From positions 1,302,001 through 1,366,000 of the forward strand of contig NZ_FSRK01000001.1 of NCBI RefSeq assembly GCF_900141765.1: DNA of 64,000 bases, given 5' to 3'. Below the pieces are notes generated by a model. That model made no database searches. It was not told the DNA's origin and worked only from the letters and a program-made list of their open reading frames with translations. Position numbers and translations under genes: made by a program. Every line of letters starts with the position of its first letter. Positions within the stretch are counted from its first letter, which is position 1. Origin of the DNA: Epilithonimonas zeae. GTDB lineage: Bacteria; Bacteroidota; Bacteroidia; Flavobacteriales; Weeksellaceae. Positions 1 through 9,049 of this stretch are shown piece after piece.

Positions 1-51
1 AAAAATGCTAAAACTTAAGTGCAAGCTCTTTTTCGTAAGCAATAATTTACA

Positions 52-59
52 TATTTTTG
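52..59 (+). promoter_or_regulatory. Candidate -7 promoter box of the XRE/DUF4870 gene
   Basis: TATTTTTG matches the Bacteroidota -7 consensus TAnnTTTG. It ends only 7 bases before the ATG at 67, so a transcript started here would be nearly leaderless. No clear TTTG -33 element is seen at the usual distance. Confidence 0.4.
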
Positions 60-66
60 TGTGACA

Positions 67-618
67 ATGACTTCAAAATTAGCAGATTACAGACGTAAGA
101 AAGGACTGAGCCAGCAACAGCTTGCAGATTTTTCTGGCGTGAGCGCAAGAACTATACAACGCATCGAAAGCGGAAAGGTTGAAGCACATCCCGCAACATT
201 GAAGATGCTCGCAGATGCACTTGAAATAGACACTGAAGAGTTAACAATAGATCAACAGTTACCACAAACCACGGAGATAAAAAGCCTGGATAAAATAAAA
301 CCAGTTTTTCACATGTTGGCACTTATCGGGCTTTTTCTTCCTGTTTTCAATATTATTCTTCCAGTAATTTTTTGGTTCATTAAAAAAGATGAATCCCAGG
401 CTTACGACCAGGAAGGTAAGTTGGTAGTTAATTTTCAGATCTCAATGTCTCTTCTTTTTATACCGGCAGTTGTACTCATGATTTTCGTGTTTTTTATTGG
501 ATTTCCATTGGTGCTAATCATCTATTTTTATGCTTTTGTCATGTGCATCATCAATATTTTCAGAAGCATTAATAAAAGAGTAAGTTCCTATCCTTTGACC
601 TATCGATTTTTGCGATAA
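67..618 (+). CDS. XRE-family transcriptional regulator with DUF4870 membrane domain
   Basis: An N-terminal Cro/C1-type helix-turn-helix (about residues 5-58, containing SQQQLADFSGVSARTIQRIE) is joined to a DUF4870-like domain with about three hydrophobic segments between residues 80 and 170. The family pattern is a membrane-bound DNA-binding regulator whose ligand is unknown. ATG at 67 is preferred to the in-frame GTG at 61 because a -7 promoter box ends at 59, leaving almost no leader. The gene stands alone on the plus strand, with a 105-base gap before the next gene. The domain call rests on visible sequence; its target genes are not known. Confidence 0.75.
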   Translation: MTSKLADYRRKKGLSQQQLADFSGVSARTIQRIESGKVEAHPATLKMLADALEIDTEELTIDQQLPQTTEIKSLDKIKPVFHMLALIGLFLPVFNIILPVIFWFIKKDESQAYDQEGKLVVNFQISMSLLFIPAVVLMIFVFFIGFPLVLIIYFYAFVMCIINIFRSINKRVSSYPLTYRFLR

Positions 619-723
619 ACCCCTTGAAAGTCTTTTCCAGTAACAAATGGCGTAAACTTGTCGTGAAAGTGTCCTGAGGATTTATAGCAATTTGCCGCTA
701 AATTTGTCACAAATATTTTCCTA

Positions 724-1887
724 ATGAAAAAACTTTTCACCGTATTATTCTTAATCTGGATATTACCTTTAATTGCTCAAAAAAAAATCAAGATCAGACA
801 CCTTGATGGCAAAACGATCGATACTCAGATTCTCCAACAACGTTTATCACATTTGGTGGATAGTGCAAAGATTGCCGGTCTGCAGATTGCCATTGTCAAC
901 CACAACAAAATAGTCTATTCATCTAGTTTCGGTTATAAGGATATTGAAAGCAAAAAGAAGCTGAATGACAGTACAATAATGTACGCAGCCTCACTCACCA
1001 AACCAGTGAGTGCATATATTTTTATCCGATTTGTAGACAAAGGTATATTCAGCCTCGATCAACCAGTTTATAAGTATCTTAAAAAACCGATAGGAGAGTA
1101 CCCGAAATGGAAAGACCTGGCAGACGATCCTGAATCTTTCAATCAGATTACACCCAGAATGCTTTTAAGTCATAGTTCCGGACTGCCGGTTCTTCGGCAC
1201 TTGTATGGTAATAAAGTCAATCTCATTGCCAAGCCCGGTGAAAAGTTCTATTATTCCAATGAAGGGATTAATCTATTGGGATTTATAATAGAGGAATATA
1301 CAGGAAAGAAACTTGAAGATATTGCAAGGGAAGAAGTTTTTGAACCACTCAGGATGAGATATACAAGCATGATCTGGGAAGATAGATTTGAAACCAATTT
1401 TTCCAATGCCTACTTCAAAGATGGCAAAAAATATGGTTCTGAAAGGCGAGAAAGCAGCAGAGCGGCCGGATCAATGTCTACTACTGCCAATGATTATGCC
1501 AATTTTATGATCAACCTGATGAAAAAGAAGGGCATAACCAGTAAAAGTTATCTTGAGATGCTTAAACCGCAAATTAAAGTCAAGAGTAAGAGGGGGTTCG
1601 GACCATTGAAAGATAGTATGACTATAGATAATGATGCTATTAACCTTGCGTGGGGGTTGGGAGTAGGAATTTTTGATTCACCTTTTGTTAGAGCCTTTTT
1701 CCATACAGGTCATGGTGAAGCCAATCAGAATTATGCTGTTGCTTTTCCGGAAAGTGGAACGGCTGTAATCATCCTAAGCAATAGTGAGAATTTTGAAAAA
1801 AATAATGCACAGATTTTAAAGCTCTGTATCGGGGATACTTATTCACCATTAAAATGGCTGGGACATCTGGATCCGAATCCGAAGTAG
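724..1887 (+). CDS. Secreted serine hydrolase, class C beta-lactamase/penicillin-binding-protein fold
   Basis: The 387-residue protein begins with a signal peptide (residues 1-19, ending PLIAQ) followed by a beta-lactamase-type serine hydrolase domain. The three family motifs are present: SLTK at residues 90-93 with the nucleophile Ser90 and Lys93, YSN at 177-179, and HTG at 327-329. Such proteins act in the periplasm or at the surface as esterases, D-aminopeptidases or carboxypeptidases; true beta-lactamase activity cannot be inferred from motifs. The gene converges with the minus-strand gene that ends 11 bases downstream, and no strong terminator hairpin is visible between them. Confidence 0.8.
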   Translation: MKKLFTVLFLIWILPLIAQKKIKIRHLDGKTIDTQILQQRLSHLVDSAKIAGLQIAIVNHNKIVYSSSFGYKDIESKKKLNDSTIMYAASLTKPVSAYIFIRFVDKGIFSLDQPVYKYLKKPIGEYPKWKDLADDPESFNQITPRMLLSHSSGLPVLRHLYGNKVNLIAKPGEKFYYSNEGINLLGFIIEEYTGKKLEDIAREEVFEPLRMRYTSMIWEDRFETNFSNAYFKDGKKYGSERRESSRAAGSMSTTANDYANFMINLMKKKGITSKSYLEMLKPQIKVKSKRGFGPLKDSMTIDNDAINLAWGLGVGIFDSPFVRAFFHTGHGEANQNYAVAFPESGTAVIILSNSENFEKNNAQILKLCIGDTYSPLKWLGHLDPNPK

Positions 1888-1897
1888 AAGTGATTCA

Positions 1898-2545
1898 TCA
1901 TAGATTTTTATTACTATTGATCCATGTTTTGGCAGGCATTATCCACTCATCTAATGCCTTGAACAGAAAACCGTGTTCCAGACCTGTGTTGAGGGTAATT
2001 TCTTTAAAAGATTTTAAACCAGAATTTTTAAATCTATGTTGACTTGATAATGGTTCAGCGCCGACATCGGTTTTTTCATTAATCGATAAAATCTTACCGT
2101 AGAGCCTGAACTTTCGATCTTTATTCATCGAATCATTTTTAAAGCTTGAGCCAATAAAAACAAATTTCAAATCTGGATTTTTGGCATAATAGGAGATATA
2201 TTGAGCTATATAACCTCCTTGAGATGTTCCAACAATTGAAATATGGGCATAAGGAACTCCATAGCTATGTAAGCTGTCAATTTTAATGATTATCTTTTTT
2301 GCATACATCTTAGGATCAGTGCCGGGTTTTCTTTTTTCAGATAATATGACAGAATTTGTGGATTGAAGTTTTTCTAAAATAGCTGTATATGCCGCTGGTC
2401 CGTATTTAGGATGAGATGCATTTAACGGATGCTCTTCCAAAAATTTATTATGCAAAAAAAATACATACTTTGTTTGAGTACTATTTTGAGCATTAATAGC
2501 AAGTGGAAGAAATAACAGATAAAGAATTATTAACCTAAGAAACAT
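1898..2545 (-). CDS. Exported alpha/beta-hydrolase-like protein
   Basis: A 215-residue protein with a clear signal peptide (residues 1-19, ending AINAQ). It carries GTSQGG, a G-x-S-x-G nucleophile elbow, and a late GLEHGF that could supply the catalytic His, so an alpha/beta-hydrolase fold is likely. The substrate is unknown. It lies 40 bases downstream of the methyltransferase gene and may be the last member of the lpdA-led transcript. The cleavage site and Ser elbow are seen directly; the fold is inferred. Confidence 0.6.
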   Translation of the reverse strand: MFLRLIILYLLFLPLAINAQNSTQTKYVFFLHNKFLEEHPLNASHPKYGPAAYTAILEKLQSTNSVILSEKRKPGTDPKMYAKKIIIKIDSLHSYGVPYAHISIVGTSQGGYIAQYISYYAKNPDLKFVFIGSSFKNDSMNKDRKFRLYGKILSINEKTDVGAEPLSSQHRFKNSGLKSFKEITLNTGLEHGFLFKALDEWIMPAKTWINSNKNL

Positions 2546-2585
2546 ATAATTTGAACTTAATTTTAATTTAGAGACAACATCAGAT

Positions 2586-3407
2586 TTATTGTTCCGTATC
2601 TACAAGATGCTTTTTTGAGGCTGTCAACGCATACACCATAGGGATTTTGTCTCCCAGATGAGCAATTCTGAACTTACCAGGTTCAAATTCAATTGAATTA
2701 TTGAAATTATTGTATGGCGAATAATCAAATTCTTCAATGGAGTTTATTTCTAAACCATTTTGCATCAAACTACCTATTACTTCAGCTAGGCCGTGGTTCC
2801 AGCCAATTGATTTGACTTCAAATTCCGCATTTTTATCTGCATAAGTTCCTTTTTCAGTTTCTATAATGGCTCCGGAATTAAAATATCTGTATTCAATCTT
2901 TTTAAACGTCGAATCAAACATCCAGACAACTGGATGAAATTCTACAAAAACAAATCTACCGCCGGGTTTCAGGAATTTCGAAATGATCTTTGCCCACCGA
3001 TCCAGATCCGGAAGCCAGCCGATGGTCCCATAACTGGTAAAGACAATATCAAACTGACGATCCAGATGATTGGACAGATCATAAACATCGCTGCAGATAA
3101 AAGTTGTTGAAACATTACTCTGTTTTGCCAGTTCCCGTGCACGATCTATTGCTACATCCGAAAGGTCAACGCCGACTACGTCCGCTCCCAGGCGACTTAA
3201 AGAGATACTGTCCTGTCCAAAATGGCATTGTAAATGCAATACAGATTTACCTGTTAAATCTCCAAGTAAATTAAGCTCTATATCTTTTAAAGAACTTTTC
3301 CCCTTCAAAAAAGCATCCAGATTATAAAAGTCAGAATTGATGTGAGCTTCTGTTCTGGTATTCCAAGATTCCCTGTTTATTTCCAAATAGTTGTCTTCTG
3401 AATTCAT
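2586..3407 (-). CDS. Class I SAM-dependent methyltransferase
   Basis: The 273-residue cytoplasmic protein has a Rossmann methyltransferase core. Motif I is VLHLQCHFGQDS, followed by VGVDLSDVAIDRA with the acidic residue that binds the SAM ribose, and a later motif IV-like GTIGWLPDLDRW region. The first 40 or so residues (NRESWNTRTEAH) resemble small-molecule methyltransferases rather than rRNA enzymes. Its start lies 9 bases beyond the remnant of the VOC gene, so the two are almost certainly co-transcribed. The substrate cannot be told from the sequence. Confidence 0.75.
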   Translation of the reverse strand: MNSEDNYLEINRESWNTRTEAHINSDFYNLDAFLKGKSSLKDIELNLLGDLTGKSVLHLQCHFGQDSISLSRLGADVVGVDLSDVAIDRARELAKQSNVSTTFICSDVYDLSNHLDRQFDIVFTSYGTIGWLPDLDRWAKIISKFLKPGGRFVFVEFHPVVWMFDSTFKKIEYRYFNSGAIIETEKGTYADKNAEFEVKSIGWNHGLAEVIGSLMQNGLEINSIEEFDYSPYNNFNNSIEFEPGKFRIAHLGDKIPMVYALTASKKHLVDTEQ

Positions 3408-3416
3408 ATTATTTAT

Positions 3417-3872
3417 TTACTGAGGTGAATTGATTTTTTGCCATTCTTCGTAGCTGAGTACACCAAGTTCTGGCTGACTTTTGCCGTTCAGAATATGGAT
3501 AAACTCCAGTTGGTTTCCGTCTGGATCGTTAAAATAAAGGGCAAGTGCAGGCATTCATGCAAAAACCATTGGTTCATTGCTGCCATTTTTAAGGAAATTA
3601 TAGGCTTTTAATCCGTTTTTCTCTAAAAATGTATTTGCATCTTTTAAAATAAAATCTTTGGAACAGCTGAATGCAAAATGTCTTGTCTGGAGATTAACCT
3701 GTTGTTCCCAAAGTCCGAGCATTGCCTCTTTAGTTTCTCCGATCCAAAGAAACGCAATTGGCCTGGTTTCATCATAGTGTGCAAACTCAAGTCCCAATAT
3801 TTGAGTATAGAATTGAACTGCGTTTTCCAAGTTGCTTACTTGAATGTGTGTCTCATATAATCCTTCAATCAT
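3417..3872 (-). pseudogene. VOC/glyoxalase-family protein interrupted by an in-frame TGA
   Basis: The intact part codes for 105 residues beginning MIEGLYETHIQVSN, a vicinal-oxygen-chelate N-terminal half with the metal-type His near residue 9. It ends in MVFA followed by TGA (3557-3555). In the same frame beyond the stop the sequence continues MPALALYFNDPDGNQLEF, the expected C-terminal VOC strand, until TAA at 3419-3417. Read through, the product would be 151 residues, the normal family length. Relatives usually carry Trp at this position (FAWMPA), so one base change from TGG to TGA explains the break. It sits between the GNAT and methyltransferase genes in a tight minus-strand run. Confidence 0.75.
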
Positions 3873-3923
3873 TTTTTATAATTTATTTTTAATAATTATA
3901 GTATTGTGATAATGACGGCAATT

Positions 3924-4358
3924 TCATCTTACCATATGAATAATCGGATAATCTTTACCAGAGCCATCTTTTTCTGATCTTCCTGCTTTTCTGAACCCTA
4001 AATTTTCGTAAAATCCAACGGCCAGATAATTTTGCTCATTGACGTCAACCTTTTTTATGCCTTTCGTCTCATCCATAAATTGAATTAAACCCTTTCCATA
4101 ACCTTTACCACGGTAGTCATTGTGAACAAACAGCATTTCTAAGCTTCCTTCTGATACTGATGCAAATGCTACCGGTTGGTTTTGCAGTATAAAAAGGTAT
4201 ACTTCGAGATTGGGCAGATAATCTTTTGGGATTACTTCTTTGAAATAAATGAAATCTTCTTCGGCAAGAAAGCCGTGAGTAGCTTTAACCGCAGATTCCC
4301 AAATTTCCATAATTCTTGGATAATCTTCTAGGGTTGCGAGCCTGATTTGTGTTGACAT
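3924..4358 (-). CDS. GNAT-family N-acetyltransferase
   Basis: A 144-residue protein with the GNAT fold. YRGKGYGKGL (about residues 81-90) is the acetyl-CoA pyrophosphate-binding R/Q-x-x-G-x-G/A loop, and YLAVGFYENLGFRKAGR is the typical C-terminal motif B. The N-terminus (IRLATLEDYPRIMEIWESAV) is the standard GNAT opening. Length and layout resemble the YafP/ElaA-like small acetyltransferases. It lies 29 bases downstream of lpdA and 51 bases before the VOC gene, so it is probably in the same transcript. The acetyl acceptor is unknown. Confidence 0.8.
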   Translation of the reverse strand: MSTQIRLATLEDYPRIMEIWESAVKATHGFLAEEDFIYFKEVIPKDYLPNLEVYLFILQNQPVAFASVSEGSLEMLFVHNDYRGKGYGKGLIQFMDETKGIKKVDVNEQNYLAVGFYENLGFRKAGRSEKDGSGKDYPIIHMVR

Positions 4359-4387
4359 AATTCTAAAAAATAATAGCTATAAATATA

Positions 4388-5791
4388 TTAAATATTCAGT
4401 GATGGTTTTCCTGATGCTATTGTATAAGCCTCTTTCATTACCTCGGAATAGGTTGGGTGGGCATAACTCATTGTAGCCATATCATTCGCGGTTACTTCAT
4501 ATTCCAGTCCTACAACAGCCTGTGCAATCAAATCTGCAGCCCGTGCGCCGATAATATGCACTCCTAAAAGTTCGCCATATTTAGGGTCGGAAAGAACCTT
4601 TACAAAACCTTCCGTTTCCATTCCCGCTCGGGCTCGGGCATTCACGGCAAACGGAAATTTACCGATATTATATTCCACTCCCTGTTTCTTTAATTGCTCC
4701 TCGGTGGCGCCTACAGAAGCCACTTCCGGCCAGGTGTACACTACCGAAGGGATACGGTCATAATTGATATGAGGTTTCTGACCATTGATTCTTTCCACTA
4801 CAAATACTGCTTCTTCCTCTGCTTTGTGAGCCAGCATTGCGCCACCAACGACATCTCCAATCGCATAAATGTTTGGAGCTGTTGTCTGAAGCAATTCATT
4901 GACCTTCACCGTAGCATTGCTATTCAATTCCACAGTAGTATTTTCCAAGCCCAGACCGGCTACGTAAGGTTTTCTGCCGACAGCCACCAGAATATAATCA
5001 GCGGTTAGCTCTTGTTCTTCTCCTTGCTTATTTTTGAAATACACCTTAGCGGTGTTGCCAAGATTTTCAGCTTTGTAAACGGCTTGCTGAAGTTTGATTT
5101 CCACACCTTCTTTAGTTAATATCTTCGATAAGGCTTTTCCTAATTCACTATCCATCGTAGCAATAAGATTATCAGCGTATTCTAAGATAGTTACTTTGGT
5201 TCCGATCCTGTTGAATATGGAAGCCATTTCCACACCGATTACGCCGCCGCCAATAATTATGATGCTCTCTGGCTTTTCCTTCAATTCCAAAGCTTCGGTA
5301 GAAGTGATGATCCTCTTTTTGTCGATAGTAATGCCCGGAATTGTGGACGGTTTCGATCCTGTAGCAATAATAAACTTATCTGAATTAATAACAGTTTCAG
5401 TATGATCATCGTGTACAATTTTCAAAGTTTCATTATTAACAAAAGAACCTGAGCCGTGGAAAACCGTAATCTTATTTTTTCTCATCAGGAAATCCAGACC
5501 TTGTGTGTTTTTGGTCACTACTTCGCTTTTTCGCTTAAAAAGCTGTTCAACATTCAACCTGAGATTCGAATATTCAATGCCGTGTGCCTCGAAACTGCTG
5601 AGTGCATCTGAATAATGATGGGTGCTGTCCAGCAACGCTTTGGTAGGAATGCAACCTACATTGGTACAAGTGCCGCCCAAAGTATTATACTTTTCAATAA
5701 TGGCCGTTTTATATCCTAACTGAGCGCTTCTGATAGCAGCTACATATCCGCCGGGACCTGACCCTATTACGGTAATATCAAATGTTTCCAT
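4388..5791 (-). CDS. lpdA: Dihydrolipoyl dehydrogenase (E3)
   Basis: The 467-residue flavoprotein oxidises the dihydrolipoyl group of 2-oxoacid dehydrogenase complexes or the glycine cleavage system, passing electrons to NAD. The FAD-binding GSGPGG is at residues 10-15, the redox-active pair Cys42/Cys47 lies in GGTCTNVGCIPTK, a second dinucleotide site GGGVIGVEMAS is central, and the C-terminal HPTYSE carries the catalytic His-Glu. Length is normal. No E1 or E2 gene is adjacent; instead GNAT, VOC and methyltransferase genes follow on the same strand. A perfect palindrome ACCGATCGGT stands 37 bases before the start, with a related motif before the neighbouring tetR gene, suggesting TetR control. 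It may be a second, specialised E3. Confidence 0.9.
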   Translation of the reverse strand: METFDITVIGSGPGGYVAAIRSAQLGYKTAIIEKYNTLGGTCTNVGCIPTKALLDSTHHYSDALSSFEAHGIEYSNLRLNVEQLFKRKSEVVTKNTQGLDFLMRKNKITVFHGSGSFVNNETLKIVHDDHTETVINSDKFIIATGSKPSTIPGITIDKKRIITSTEALELKEKPESIIIIGGGVIGVEMASIFNRIGTKVTILEYADNLIATMDSELGKALSKILTKEGVEIKLQQAVYKAENLGNTAKVYFKNKQGEEQELTADYILVAVGRKPYVAGLGLENTTVELNSNATVKVNELLQTTAPNIYAIGDVVGGAMLAHKAEEEAVFVVERINGQKPHINYDRIPSVVYTWPEVASVGATEEQLKKQGVEYNIGKFPFAVNARARAGMETEGFVKVLSDPKYGELLGVHIIGARAADLIAQAVVGLEYEVTANDMATMSYAHPTYSEVMKEAYTIASGKPSLNI

Positions 5792-5827
5792 TGTATTGTT
5801 TAAATATTTTAATTGTCAAAAAAATAA

Positions 5828-5837
5828 ACCGATCGGT
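5828..5837. promoter_or_regulatory. Candidate TetR operator upstream of lpdA
   Basis: ACCGATCGGT is a perfect 10-bp palindrome, followed by TCTTTTT. The shared word ATCGGTCTTTTT recurs at 6500-6511 upstream of tetR. The position, 37 bases before the lpdA start and downstream of tetR, fits an operator of the neighbouring regulator. Binding is inferred. Confidence 0.5.
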
Positions 5838-5856
5838 CTTTTTACAAGCAAAAAAA

Positions 5857-6453
5857 TTATGCTTTCAAATTTCTGATCATTTTCTCTAAAAAAGACATCG
5901 CTATATTAAGCTCTTTCATATGGTTGTTGACCTTTGCCTGCATAAACGCACCTTCGATCATCGAGATCATTACTACTGCAATTTCGGTCGGATTGGTATC
6001 TGCTTTTATTTCATTTCTATTTATCCCGCGTTTGATTTGATTTTCGATAGATGTTTTCCAAAAGTCCAGGACTTTTTGTACACGTTTCTGGAGTGCCGGA
6101 TGAGTATCATCAGCTTCAGTAGCAGTATTTAAAATTGGGCAGCCTGCATGTAAATACGGATATCTGAAATAGTTTTTGTACGTGTGGGGATAAACCAGCA
6201 ATCTTTCGATAGAATTTTCAGTTGCTAAAATACGTTCTTTCATATGCTGTGTTACCTTGCCAAAATTGTAGTCGAATACGCTTAAAGCAATCTCATCCTT
6301 ATTCTCAAAATTACCATAGATACAACCTTTTGAAAGTCCGGTGGCGCTCATTACATCATTTATGGATGTACCTGCGTAACCTTTCACGTTAAAAACGGTC
6401 GAAGTTTTTTCGATGATCAGCTGCTTGGTATTTTCGGATTTTTGAGTTTTCAT
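5857..6453 (-). CDS. TetR/AcrR-family transcriptional regulator
   Basis: A roughly 198-residue repressor-type protein. The N-terminal helix-turn-helix is visible in TSINDVMSATGLSKGCIYGN with the usual FENKDEIALSVF helix after it. The C-terminal ligand domain contains HAGCPILNTATEAD, a pattern common in the TetR group that controls quinone or electrophile responses, although the ligand here is unknown. ATG at 6453 is preferred to the in-frame TTG at 6459. The gene precedes lpdA on the same strand by 65 bases, and near-matching operator motifs lie upstream of both genes, implying autoregulation plus control of the lpdA run. Confidence 0.8.
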   Translation of the reverse strand: MKTQKSENTKQLIIEKTSTVFNVKGYAGTSINDVMSATGLSKGCIYGNFENKDEIALSVFDYNFGKVTQHMKERILATENSIERLLVYPHTYKNYFRYPYLHAGCPILNTATEADDTHPALQKRVQKVLDFWKTSIENQIKRGINRNEIKADTNPTEIAVVMISMIEGAFMQAKVNNHMKELNIAMSFLEKMIRNLKA

Positions 6454-6493
6454 TAGCAATAATTCTTATCCGTGACAAAGTTAAATAAAAAAT

Positions 6494-6507
6494 AGAACAA
6501 TCGGTCT
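6494..6507. promoter_or_regulatory. Candidate TetR operator upstream of tetR
   Basis: AGAACAATCGGTCT is an imperfect dyad (5 of 7 arm positions match) 40 bases before the tetR start. It shares ATCGGTCTTTTT with the palindrome upstream of lpdA, which is the main reason for the call. Confidence 0.4.
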
Positions 6508-6588
6508 TTTTTTATTGAATAAATAAACAGGTTACAAGTTTGGACGTGCAAATGAATTTTTTTCTTTATTCTACGTTCTATAAATAAT

Positions 6589-6596
6589 TATATTTG
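6589..6596 (+). promoter_or_regulatory. Candidate -7 box of the GLPGLI gene
   Basis: TATATTTG matches TAnnTTTG and ends 19 bases before the ATG at 6616. A TTTA at 6565-6568 is a one-mismatch -33 element with a 20-base spacer. Confidence 0.45.
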
Positions 6597-6615
6597 ATTT
6601 GAAATATCCAGTAGT

Positions 6616-7446
6616 ATGAAAACAATAATATTATTTTGCTTATTTATCGGAAGTCATTTTCAGGCTCAAACACATAGGTATATTTATGAATTACAATTAA
6701 AAATGGACTCTACTGAAAATGAGCATCAGAAATTTTATATGATACTGGATATCAATAAAAACGAAACCAAATTCTATGGAAGAAATCTTTTGATCGCGGA
6801 TTCTTTAAATAAAAAATTTGGCAACATGGATAATAAGCATGTTGATATGACCGGTCAGATTGTCAAAAGAAATAACGGTTATTATGAAAACGAAAATTTC
6901 ATTAATATCAAATTCGGCTATTATTCTTATAAAACGACTGATATCATCAATTGGAAAATTGAAAATGAAACCAAAAAATATAATGATTATAATCTTCAGA
7001 AGGCGACAGCTTATTTTGGAGGACGGCATTGGATTGCTTGGTTCAATAAGGATATTCCTTTTAATGAAGGACCTTATAAATTTCGTGGGTTACCGGGTTT
7101 AATTTTTGAAATTCAGGATGATAAGAGCAACTTTATCTATAAGCTTGTTAAAAATCAGAACTTTTCAGAAAATTTTGCAACAGATGATTTTCTGGAATCG
7201 AATTTTGGAAATAAGGCTGTTGTTATCAATGAAAAACAAAAGAAAAAATTATTGATGGATTTTTACAACGATCCTTTTTCTTTTGAAAGAACCAATTTGA
7301 AAAATAGCTCTAATCTGAATATTAATATAGGAGGTAAACAGATCAGCAATATCGAAGAACTGAATGCCCAGGTAAAGAACCTGCAGACCATTATAAGAAA
7401 ATATAATAATCCTATTGAAGTTGATAAAGCCATAAGATATAATTAA
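6616..7446 (+). CDS. GLPGLI-family exported protein
   Basis: A 276-residue protein with a signal peptide (MKTIILFCLFIGSHFQAQ) and the family signature GPYKFRGLPGLIFEIQD at about residues 153-169, preceded by the conserved FGGRHWIAWFNKDIP. GLPGLI proteins are Bacteroidota-specific envelope proteins often found with TonB-dependent receptors or peptidases; their function is not established. A -7 promoter box lies just upstream. A second GLPGLI gene is present at 38.2 kb on the minus strand. No receptor gene is adjacent here. Confidence 0.8.
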   Translation: MKTIILFCLFIGSHFQAQTHRYIYELQLKMDSTENEHQKFYMILDINKNETKFYGRNLLIADSLNKKFGNMDNKHVDMTGQIVKRNNGYYENENFINIKFGYYSYKTTDIINWKIENETKKYNDYNLQKATAYFGGRHWIAWFNKDIPFNEGPYKFRGLPGLIFEIQDDKSNFIYKLVKNQNFSENFATDDFLESNFGNKAVVINEKQKKKLLMDFYNDPFSFERTNLKNSSNLNINIGGKQISNIEELNAQVKNLQTIIRKYNNPIEVDKAIRYN

Positions 7447-7572
7447 TTACTTGATAATCATCTTTTTATAATTTTATTAATGAGATTTGTAATTATGATG
7501 AAATGCTGATCTCGCTAATACATGAAATGATCCATAAATTGTTTGAAATGTTTAACTAAGTAAATTTTATCA

Positions 7573-8153
7573 ATGCCCACACCACAAGAAATTCAAAAGG
7601 TTTTTTCTCCATTCTATAACGCTGAAACCAATATCTGGGAGCGCTTTTCGGAAAAAATAATGGTCAGAGAATTTCAGAAAAATGAGGTCATAAAAGGCTA
7701 TCAGGGCGTAGAAAAATATTTGAATATTGTAGCCAAAGGTTCTGTAGGTTTATTCGTTTGGAACGGAAAAAAGACATCTGCATCAACTTGTTGTATGAAA
7801 ACAGTTTTATGAGCGATTATTTTTCTTTCCTCAAACAGCAACCTTCAGGCATTAAAACACAAGCATTAGAAGAATGTATATTATGGTCGATCAGCTATCC
7901 AGACCTCAATGAACTCTATTCCCGGAATGAGACAGGATTAAGGATTGGTAAAGCAATCCCCGAAATATTGTTCCTGCGAAAACAACAGGATCAGATCAAT
8001 CTTCTGACACTGAGTCCGGAGGAATGTTATCTCAACCTCATCAATCAGCGTCCTGAAATTTTCCAGCGTACACCTCTCAAAATTATCGCTTCTTACCTGG
8101 GATTAACTGCGGAAAGTCTTATCCGCCTCATAAAAAGAGTTACCGGGAAGTAA
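7573..8153 (+). pseudogene. Crp/Fnr-family regulator broken by a single-base frameshift
   Basis: The first frame gives 79 residues (MPTPQEIQKVFSPFYN...) of a cyclic-nucleotide-binding-like domain, ending LFVWNGKK and then out-of-frame residues. The second frame resumes with KKDICINLLYENSFMSDYF and runs to IIASYLGLTAESLIRLIKR, the C-terminal helix-turn-helix. The join lies in the run of six A at 7767-7772; one additional A would restore NGKKDICIN and a 193-residue protein, the usual family length. It could be a true mutation, a phase-variable tract or a sequencing error. The next gene downstream is the CPBP locus, which is also damaged. Confidence 0.8.
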
Positions 8154-8192
8154 AACTTACCCATCGTCAAGTGGATTTATATTTCATATAAT

Positions 8193-8200
8193 TAATTTTG
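8193..8200 (+). promoter_or_regulatory. Candidate -7 box of the CPBP locus
   Basis: TAATTTTG matches TAnnTTTG. It ends 22 bases before ATG 8222 and covers the alternative in-frame TTG at 8198, which argues that ATG 8222 is the real start. Confidence 0.5.
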
Positions 8201-8221
8201 GATGATCTAATTCAAAAAAAC

Positions 8222-8929
<708 letters not shown>

Positions 8930-9049
8930 TTTTCTATAATTCTCTCGAAAAGACAGGGAAATAAATACTTCTGTTTTAATAACGACACATTTATAAGTAA
9001 ATATCAACCGAAAAATAAGAGGATTTTACAATTAATTAATAGATAAACA

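Noticed and set aside
1854-2042. A 62-codon plus-strand frame overlapping the end of the serine hydrolase and the antisense of the alpha/beta hydrolase
   Set aside because: It overlaps two well-supported genes, has no family resemblance and no promoter of its own.
3555-3557. TGA recoded as Trp or selenocysteine
   Set aside because: No selenocysteine insertion-type hairpin is evident after the codon and other genes in the window use TGA as a normal stop; a nonsense mutation is sufficient.
7758-8153. The second half of the Crp/Fnr region as an independent gene
   Set aside because: It lacks its own start signal; its sequence continues the preceding half exactly after a one-base correction, so it is a frameshift fragment.
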